From the NCBI GenBank assembly GCA_946811185.2, contig OX328099.1, positions 69,816,714 through 69,880,713 on the forward strand: 64,000 nt of DNA. The letters run 5' to 3'. This DNA comes from Hippopus hippopus. Its lineage: Eukaryota; Mollusca; Bivalvia; Cardiida; Cardiidae. This document shows positions 55,502-64,000 of the stretch, piece by piece (position 1 is the stretch's first letter; every line of letters starts with the position of its first letter). The notes under the pieces were generated by a model. It worked only from the letters and a program-made list of their open reading frames with translations. It was not told the DNA's origin and ran no database searches. Both the position numbers and the translations under genes were made by a program.

Positions 55502-56328
55502 ACAGCTTAAGTCTGGACCAGCATTGTAAGGATCAAATTTAGAGATTAAATGAAAAGTCAGTTGTTGTAGATTAAGACTCTTTTGCCAATAACATGTCAC
55601 AAAATAGTGGTGAGTGTACGTGTAGATTGAAGATCCGACTAAATATTCTGGTAAGTTCGATCTGCATCGACACTTGCCTCAAAAACCACCTAGAACCATG
55701 CCAATAACACTTCTGTAGTTTGTTGATCAATCAAGATGATTTTTAAAGCTACTCAACAGTATAATATACACACAATAAAAACTTCTAAACCGCCATAATT
55801 CACAGTAGACTCTTTTTTTCTTTGCATCACTGTCAAGAAAAGAGATGTTTCATTGGTTTTAGTTTTTTGCAGAATGATTGATCAGTGTGAAAAATAATTT
55901 TCAACCTAAGTCTGAATAGAATTTATTGACTTAGTCTTGTTAAAGGAGTTTACTTAACATCCATTAGAAATTGAAAAACCAAATTCTTGAAAATTCATAC
56001 TCGTCTGTCTTCTCGGAATACATCTTTGTGCAGAAAATAGTTTTCATGTTTTTTTCTTATTGCTGACGAAGTTTCAGTAATTTAAGTTTTCCATTTAATC
56101 TGTTTTGGCTCATAGACTTCACGTATTCGCAACTGATGTGTATTTCTTCTTTTTAAAAAGACATGCCTTCTGTTTGCAGGATGGAGAATCTTTTCGTTGC
56201 AATATTATGGTTAACGTCAAGCCAAGATTTTCTCGTATGTTACAATTTGTTTCCATTTACCTGTCTATAACTTGGTCAAATTTGCAGAAATAACAAAAGA
56301 TGCGGTTTATAAGTTTTGCTGAGTGTAT
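55502..56328. other. No supported gene
   Basis: AT-rich sequence with short open frames only and no clear repeat. Confidence 0.5.
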
Positions 56329-56550
56329 ATGAGTCATACTCTGGCAAATGGAAGCTTTAATACATCTCCGTCATGCATTATACCTGGCAAGTCATTACTT
56401 TATCATGGATCCGCAAAATCTATAGCGTCTACCAAACAACCGAATCATGAGGTAGACTGGTCCTTTGACATGCAGAAAATCGACCAGTAGCTAAAGGTTT
56501 CGGTCCAGGTCAGCCTGCACTCACTGCACTCAAAGAGTATGGTCCATATA
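56329..56550. mobile_element. Hairpin family 3, right part deleted
   Basis: ATGAGTCATACTCTGGCAAA to CAGGTCAGCCTGCACTCACT, then a short end at ATGGTCCATA. Confidence 0.72.
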
Positions 56551-56684
56551 TTATAGAAACGTTTTCAGAGCTGGAGGTAACATTGCGGCTTTACTTTTTA
56601 CAAACGGAAAAGTCTGAGGCTGGTCCAGTTCCAAGGTAGTTGTAGACGACAAGTTCTGTGTAGTTCATATGCTCAGATTTCTCG

Positions 56685-56790
56685 TTGAAAGCGTTAAAGA
56701 TATCGAGGGGAAAAGAGAAAATGCCGGTTTCGATCATTTTCTACTTTTCCAACAATGTTTTCATAAGTTTTCTCCCTCTACACTTCCCTC
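56685..56790. mobile_element. Hairpin family 1, central part only
   Basis: GGGGAAAAGAGAAAATGCCG / ATCATTTTCTACTTTTCCAA; the outer arms are lost. Confidence 0.65.
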
Positions 56791-56805
56791 AAAAGCACCT
56801 ATATT

Positions 56806-57066
56806 CAGCCATGCTCTGTGAAAAGGGTCTTAATGCATCTACAAAAAATATCGACCTATGTCAGTCTGCGCAGTCAGAGCAGGCTGTTATGAGTCAAAAC
56901 CTTTTGGTATTTGTAAATCCTTTTGCATTTTCACAGACATTTCTGTCTCCAGATCCAGTCGATTGTTAATATAAATGGACTGTATCGCTCCATAGTTATG
57001 TGATGACTTGCTTGGTATAATGCATCACGGAGATGCATTATACCCCCTTTTGTCAGAGCATGGCTT
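56806..57066. mobile_element. Hairpin family 3, complete
   Basis: CAGCCATGCTCTGTGAAAAG to CAGAGCATGGCTT. Centre CAGTCTGCGCAGTCAGAGCA. Confidence 0.8.
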
Positions 57067-57337
57067 CAACATTACAATGGCTCTTGCAGTCGGATTATTA
57101 CAAAGTTGACACATACTGGCTTTTAACTTTTTTTCTCAACTCGAAATTTATGATTAGCGAAAACGACTTTTTTTTATTTTTTAAACGGGTCTTAATCTAT
57201 GAAAATAATCTAAGCATTCACAACAAACGTAGGGTCCATAATGCACAATACGCAAGTGCGTAATGTAGAAAAAATGGGAGCAGGTTAAACATTCAATTTC
57301 TTTTATAACATTATTGAACAACCCTGTCATCATCATT

Positions 57338-57512
57338 AAACTTAAAACTGCTAAATACGAAAAGTTGCGATTTCATCCTATTTCCTTTCGATTGAAAATG
57401 TCACTGTATCGGACAGTGTAGATCAAGATCAGGCTGCACGTTCAGTGCAGTCTGATTTTGATTTACACTGTCCGTAAAAGGGCACTGCCTCCGCTTAGTA
57501 GCCTTAGGGTGA
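57338..57512. mobile_element. Hairpin family 2, intact core
   Basis: AAACTTAAAACTGCTAAATA to TTAGTAGCCTTAGGGT. Core at 57417-57470. Confidence 0.82.
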
Positions 57513-58356
57513 AATAGGAATCTCATTCCTGATTGGGTAATGATCTAAATCCCTGGTCAAGCCCTCGATTCGCACAATTTTTCTGTATGGAACTCATGTC
57601 TTGGCATTAGAGTTATATATAAAAATTATTTCCGTCCTTTGTTACATTATCAGAATTAATGTTTAGCGTTGCTTTTTTCAGCAACACTTCTTTTTTTCTA
57701 TGTCAATGTCATTTAACTGAAAGCAATGAAATGCATCAAATTCGTCAACTAAAGTATAAATCTTCTGATCACCAGCAGCTTGCAGGCCTGACATTGTATT
57801 CAGTCTTTAAAAGTGTTGTGCAAGATTTGTTATATCCATAATTCTAATTCTTTTTTGTATTAAAAAGATTAAAAATAATTCAAAATTTGCTCTTTTTTGT
57901 GACAGTTTGATTCCATTTCAAGTACTATACACAGCAAATATTATACGAGCATTTCAAAAAGATCTAGCCCAAGTACGCTTGCCATAATTACATTTAAAAT
58001 TGCAATGCAACAATTAGTATGTATTATTGATCTATGACCTAGAAAGTAGGGAAGGGACCGAATAGTGAAATATTCGAATATTCTAAAATCGGCCGAACAT
58101 TAGAACATGAAATTCATGAGCGAACATTCTTTTCACGCTTAGGTGCTAACAGTATGTCCGTTAAAGACACATAAATCTTATATCTTTTCTCACTCATAGA
58201 CACTGCAGAGTATACCTGAGTAGAGGATTTACGCAGGAAGGTAAATAAACTGTTAATTTTTTCGCTGCCAACTAGATGGATTCGACTTCTCTAAAGGTCT
58301 AAAAAGTATTATTTCGTTGCGATTGCAGCCAGCTCTGGCCAAAGATTAACATCAGG
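57513..58356. other. No supported gene
   Basis: AT-rich sequence. 58060-58135 holds ATTCGAATATTC-like and GAACATT repeats, similar in style to 23925-23960. Confidence 0.45.
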
Positions 58357-58432
58357 TAGCGGACGGTTTAGATCCTAGATCAGACTGCACGTTTTGTGCA
58401 GTCTGATCTTGATCTACACCGTTCGCAAAAGC
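58357..58432. mobile_element. Hairpin family 2, core only
   Basis: TAGATCAGACTGCACGTTTT and complement; it is the last hairpin element before the duplicated block. Confidence 0.78.
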
Positions 58433-59010
58433 TATCTAAGGCGACAATGGCTGTGAAAGAGTTAAAAGATAAAAACATGTGGTTTTCAACCAAATACGGA
58501 TCCAGACATCACACAAATTAGCCTTTGTGCTGCTGTTGAAACATCAATGCCCATCAACTCACTTAAATTTCTTTTGTTCAATGATATTTTATTGATAATT
58601 GTCATGAACAATGTAAATTTAGAGGTGGACAGAGTAGACAGAGATTTAACTGTATAGATGTACAGACTGGCCCACGTTTACAAAGTAAGCCAACGAGACG
58701 TATATTTACAAACTATGGAATTAGGGTTAAAATCAAGGCTTTATCTAAAGAAAATCACGCTCATCAGTCGTTTTTAAATTTTCTTTTAGGCAAAAGTCAC
58801 ACTGCCAACGAGAACTAAACAGAATGGAGCTCTTGGCGATTCTATAAAACGTAACAATATACCCTATTCACAGGTCAAAATTTAACATTTAATGTGAATT
58901 CTATTTGTGCTCATTTGTATTCCACAGGGTTGTTCTGGGGAAAAAAAGAGCTAGAAGAGCTTACTTTTGATAAAAATTACATCAAGTTTTTGTACAATCA
59001 ACTATATATT

Positions 59011-59607
59011 CATCCTCGTTGACCCAGTTTCGATTCATTCTGTAATCGACCCTAGGTTATTTCGCTGGCGTTTCCTCATTCTCATGAATTATTCATGAAG
59101 CATTTTGATTGGTGATCTCAGTTTTTCCTTGAGAAAATTTAAACTATTTTTATCACAAATACACCGTCATTTCTATTTTTAACTTGTCGATATCTAATCA
59201 CATCATTCGTTGCAAATCAAGCTTAGCGATACTTTAAATCTGGCGTCGCCCATCAACACCACATTCGAGAAGCGTTTTTAAAAAAGAGATTTTCGGCGTA
59301 CACGAAGATCGATAGTGTCGTCACTGTATTGCAGAATGGCATATCTCACAGGAGACAAGCACGCCGACGGGCCATATTTGCTGACAACCTCGGGTTTTTT
59401 CCATAGTGGGGTTATTTTTCATAACGGAAGAAATGAAATTACGCTCTCTACAAGAGAGTATCATAATGTTATCGATCTTTCGATTGGCTATTAGGGTACT
59501 TCCCTACCATATGAATATTCATAAGAAACGACGAATTGCTAGTCAATTATCCCAGGGGTAGATGCATGGAGAGTAACGTAATGCTTCAAACCTGGGTTCC
59601 GAGGATG
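59011..59607. mobile_element. 597-bp non-autonomous DNA transposon, TIR CATCCTCG, 9-bp target duplication
   Basis: Termini CATCCTCGTTGACCCAG and CTGGGTTCCGAGGATG are inverted repeats. CTATATATT flanks both sides (59002-59010, 59608-59616). The duplicated copy of this locus near 62490-62500 lacks the whole insertion and reads CGATATAGT there, a natural empty site. No open frame of note inside. A duplication of 8-9 bp suggests a hAT-, Mutator- or Merlin-like mobiliser. Confidence 0.88.
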
Positions 59608-59616
59608 CTATATATT

Positions 59617-61440
59617 ATGTGTGATGAAATCTGTATGATAAGGAAAGGAGTTTGAGCGATTTTAAATCATTGACATTCGATATCTATAGACTACTACGAG
59701 TATATTCAGGTTCCCTATATAAATGAATCCAATTTGGTCACAATGTTTAATGCTTTTGACTGCATTTTGACTGAGGTGTTACCCAATAATCAGAGACAAA
59801 TCAAGAAAAGAGGGATAACTAAGAATAAAATACTGATATATGGATTTGTCACAGACTACTTCCCTTGCCTTGATTATCTATATATGAAAGCAATGAGCCT
59901 AGAGAAATGTGGCCTAGCCTTCAATAATATCTTCTCTATTTTCCTATTGAACCACTATTTTTGGGGGTCTATATAATTCTTTGGTTATAACTTCTAAACT
60001 TATTTCATACTTTCTGACGTTATTGGACACCATCATTTAGTCTCCGTGATTATCAGTTTAATATAATTCATTTCGAATTCAGTAATCGAACTATGGGAGT
60101 TCGTTTTTCGCGTGGCGTAGTGGATGGTAGCTAGATCGAGGCTGCAAAAAGAAGAGAGTGGCCATTATCAATACATATACACCGATAAAAATCTGAAAAC
60201 CAAATCTGGCCTTCAACAACACTTATAACACCATCCTTTTGAAAAGTTTTTAGCGGCGAATATCCGAAACGATTAGCCGCTAAAAGTCCTGCTGCTCGTT
60301 GCAATGTTAAAAATGAAACAATAATATGTTTGAACTTTGGTCATCTATTCCAAAATTGAGGCCCAAAGAAGAAATCATTAAAACCAGGCTATTCGGATTT
60401 CATTATCTAGTCTTAGTAACAAAGCTTTACCTTGAAAGGTAAGCGTTCTTGAATATACCAATCGGATAGATGGTGTCACACCACAGCTAGCTGCCTTTGG
60501 GTCGTTGTGGTCAGAAGTAGACCTGTTCGAAAATTTGACAGCAAACACTTTGAATGTATTAAATTTTGAAACGAATTTGCAATTAACAATATCGACATGG
60601 GATTTTAACAAAAATGCAGGAGGTGTTATCCATTAATGAGACTATCAAGTCAAGAAAGAGAACTGCGAATAAATAACTAGCATATTGATGTGTTTCAGCA
60701 GGTTACTTCCCTTGTCTTCGTTTCTATATATAAAAGCAGTGAACACAGCAAGAAGCGTAGCCTATCTACCAATAATACTCTTTCCTACCTGAAGCAATCA
60801 TTTTCAGAGTTTTTATAGACCTTTGACGATAATCTTTTCACCTATTCCGTAATTTTCGACGCTTCTGTACAAACACATACAGTCTCTGAAGACAATTAAT
60901 CTGCCGATAATCGAACTGTCGCGTACCGTGACGGATAACATGGAATGGTCTTGAGATCTAGGCTTTAACAAGCGCCATCCTGTAAGAAGAAAAGTACATT
61001 CCGGAGAGCGGCCAGTATCAATATACATACGCCAAGAAAAAGCAGAAAACAAATCATGACTTTCAACACCACTTATCATGTACCATCCTTCTGAAAGTTT
61101 TCAGTGTCAAACATCCAGAATGGTTAGTGCAGTGTGCCGAACCCATTTGACTGTTCGATACGTTTCACAGTGCATTTCAGGTTAAGGTTTTCCTGCTAAT
61201 ACCAAAAGCGTCGAACATTTGAAATAACTGTCCGCTATTGTTAAGAGTCCTCCGTTTTCACTGTAATATTATGAAATAATAAGATATTTGCATTTCTGTG
61301 ATCGATTCCAGGCTGAACTAGGCTATTGGGATTTCGGTATCTAGTTTTAGTCACAAAGTTCTACCTTGAATATAACGTATTCTTGAATATATCCACTGGA
61401 TAAATTGGGTAACAGGATGTCGCTTCGGAATTTATGCGAC
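59617..61440. repeat. Tandem-duplicated block, first copy (modules A1 and B1)
   Basis: Module A1 (about 59617-60650) aligns with A2 (about 62500-63450). Module B1 (about 60690-61080, with a weaker tail to 61440) aligns with B2 (about 63500-63870). A and B are themselves diverged copies: CTTCCCTTGYCTT, TCTATATATRAAAGCARTGA, the TCAATACATATAC-like text and the AGTTTTYAGYGKC-like text recur in the same order. The segment 58940-59010 belongs to the same copy, left of the inserted transposon. No convincing exon set was found. Confidence 0.8.
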
Positions 61441-62429
61441 TCCCTAAGATGTCAATTTTTGCGCTTAACTGACTATAGACAAGTAAGATTGTATACAAGC
61501 TTTGTTTATAAAAAGGACTCGGATCGCTTTTAACTTTGACATCTGAACTAGATTGGAAATCTTTCACACCGTTAAAAAAAAGTAAAAAAAAACACCTGTT
61601 TGAAGCATAACTCATTGTCAATTGATTAGATTTACTCAAATTTTGCAATTACGTAGATTTTTTTAATCTGTACATATTTTGCTTCTTACACTGATTATTT
61701 ATCCCTTCAGGTTTTTTACGTATCAATATCAAAACTTGTAAACTTTAGATCTTAAAGTAATGTTCATTTACACTAAGTAATTTTAATTCAAATAAGATTA
61801 AAAAGATAACTTCAAAGAAATCTTAAATCCATTCAAACTCACCTTTTAAAGACAAAAAAATCTTGCAGGAAAAGTAATTTGCTACAAAGGTAGAACCTAC
61901 CCTGACAAGTCAATACTACCCCCGGTAGATTTTGTGTTTCTGTTGGGAGTTTTAAATTACAAGAAAGCCCCGATGTCCTTGAATCGTTCACATGAGGCTA
62001 TGTTCTTTTGAGGTCGTGATACTAAATATTGCCAAACTTTTTTTTTCTGATACGATCTTATGACTGATTTTTTGTTGGCATTGGAATGAAATTCTTCCTC
62101 AGAATGTTTAGATAGTCGTCCTTATTTACTGTGTCGGCACTGTCCTCACCATATGCGAAAAAACATGGGAACCACTATACCGTTTGCGCTGAAAACAGCA
62201 CATGAGGTAATTGTCCCATTGTGTAGCAGTTTCTTTAGTATGAAAACCCAATTTCTCTGTTGCTCTAAACCCATTTTGCTGCTTTAAGCCTGTACGCTCC
62301 TAAGATATATTTTAAACAAAAAGTCAACGTCCCAGAATTGACGTTATGGGGACACTTGTTGTGGAATAGACTTGTCAGAAAAAGTATAGTGTATCAAAGA
62401 GTATTTAGGTAATGTCTGTGTGTTATATA
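61441..62429. other. Spacer between duplicated copies
   Basis: Unique AT-rich sequence with no open frame of note, no hairpin element and no recognisable gene. Confidence 0.5.
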
Positions 62430-64000
62430 TCAAAAAGAGCTAGAAGAGCTTACTTTTGATAAAGGTTACATCAAGTTTTTGTATAATCAACGATATAGTA
62501 TGTGTGGTAAAATCTGTATGACAAAATCCTTTAATCATTACGTTATGAAAGGAGTTTGGGCGATTTTAAATCATGAACATTCAATATCTATAGACTACTA
62601 CGAGTATATTAAGGTTCTCCATTTAAATAAATCCAATTTTGTCACGATGTTTTATGCTTGCGACAGCATTTTGACAGAGTTATAACAAAAATGATGAGGT
62701 GCTACTCGATAATCAGAGACAATCAAGAAAAGGGGGATAACCAGGAATAGACTACTAATAATATGGATTTGTTTCAGACTACTTGCCTTGATTATCTATA
62801 TATGAAATTAATGAAAATTAGAGAGAAACGTAGTCTAGCCTTCGATAATTTCTTCCCTATTTTTCTCACTGAAGTACTACTTTTTGTGGTCTTTATAGAT
62901 CTTTGGCAATAATTTTGTGAATTTATTTCGTACTTATTGACGCTATGGGACATCAAAATTTAGTCTCTGGGACTATCATTTTTAAATGATGTAATTCATT
63001 TCGAATTTAGTATTCGAATTATGGAAGTTCGTGACGTAAAGGATGACAGCTAGGTCGAGGCTGCAAAAAGAAGAAACATGGATGCCGAAGAGTGGCTAGT
63101 ATCAATACATATACAACTAGAAAAATCAGAAAACCAATTCTGGCATTCAAAAACACTTTTTACACAATCCTTGCTAAAAGTTTTTAGCGGCGAATATCCG
63201 AAACGATTACCCGCTATTGTCAAAAGTCCTGCTATGTTAAAAATGAAACAATAATACTTTTTTTGATTTTTTTTTTCATCGATTCCAAAATTGAGCTTCA
63301 AAAAAAAAAAAAAAAAAATCATTAAAAAGTACTCCGTTTGAAAATTTGACAGCAAACACCTAGGATTTCTTATCTTTTGAAACAAATTTGAAATAAGCGA
63401 TAGAGACATGGGGTTTAAAAAAGGAAAACGCAGGAGGTGTTATCCATTAATTTGACTATCAAGTCAAGGAAGAGAACCGCGAATAAACAACTGGCATTTT
63501 TATTGTTTTCAGCATATTACTTCCCTTGCCTTCGTTTTCTATATATTAAAGCAATGAACACAGGGAGAAACGTAGCCTATCCACCAAAAATATTCTTTTT
63601 CCTACCTGAAGCACTCCTTTTCAGAGTTTGTATAGACCTTTGACGACAATCTTTTCACCTATTCCGTAATTTTCGACGCTTCTGTACATCCACATGCAGT
63701 CTCCGAAGACAATCAATCTGCCGATAATCGCATTGTCGCAAGGGATGGTCGTGAGATAGAGGCTTCAACAAGCGCCATCCCGTAAGAAGAAAGATGCATT
63801 CCCGAGAGCGGCCAGTATCAACATACATACGCCAAGAAAAAGCAGATAACAAATCATGACTGTCAACAATACCTTTTGGAGTTTTTGATTGAAAATGTGG
63901 CCTCTAGAGTATACCCAAGGTTTTTCAATGATTTGACCTTGTGACTTACATTTCGACCAGACGTGACCCATGTTCGAACTCGTCTGAGCTATTATAAAGA
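62430..64000. repeat. Tandem-duplicated block, second copy (modules A2 and B2), runs off the window
   Basis: It opens with AAAGAGCTAGAAGAGCTTAC, shared with 58949, then follows the order of the first copy with about 80-90% similarity by eye. It lacks the 597-bp transposon and a segment equivalent to about 60383-60512. Confidence 0.8.

Noticed and set aside
59734..59976. 80-codon plus-strand open frame in module A1
   Set aside because: The matching frame in A2 is broken by indels and the protein is not conserved, so I do not call a gene.

Overview
The window is AT-rich animal DNA with long, intron-containing genes, tRNA-derived SINEs, a LINE fragment and a dense load of short palindromic (hairpin) elements. 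The repeat styles (long GC-core hairpins, SINEs ending in a GCGTTAAAC/CAATCAAT tail, a terminal-inverted-repeat element starting GCTCACCTGAGC with internal tandem repeats) are typical of bivalve mollusc genomes. A heterodont bivalve of the Dreissena type is my best guess, but that is inference.

The dominant feature is one plus-strand gene at 22756-49147. I reconstructed it as 30 exons with every splice phase consistent, giving an uninterrupted 5,211-residue secreted large lipid transfer protein of the apolipophorin / apolipoprotein B / vitellogenin superfamily. Its order is signal peptide (1-17), lipovitellin-type N-terminal lipid-transport module (about 35-727), middle beta-sheet region, a single 9,459-bp exon (3,153 residues) made of about 45-50 diverged units of roughly 54 residues, a helical C-terminal stretch, and a von Willebrand factor D domain ending the protein. 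A TATA box and an HNF4-like element lie just upstream. This protein would carry lipid in haemolymph as a secreted particle scaffold.

Layout. 1-7.1 kb: repeats only (fold-backs, hairpins, one SINE with a perfect target duplication). 7.17-8.08 kb: one open exon of an unrecognised gene with a C-terminal coiled coil. 8.1-22.5 kb: minisatellite, an element with seven 143-bp tandem repeats, microsatellites, hairpin elements and SINEs. 22.6-49.2 kb: the lipid transfer protein gene, free of the hairpin elements that crowd both flanks; only two SINEs sit in its introns. 49.5-58.5 kb: hairpin elements again, plus a 5'-truncated non-LTR retrotransposon (52.8-54.3 kb). 58.9-64 kb: a distinct block of nested tandem duplications. 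Its first copy carries a 597-bp inverted-repeat transposon that is absent from the second copy.

I see no operon-like system, CRISPR array or RNA gene. The points most worth following are the giant repeat exon, the HNF4-like promoter, the duplicated 5' splice site in intron 18, three hairpin families of equal size sharing one core, and the duplicated block at the right end.
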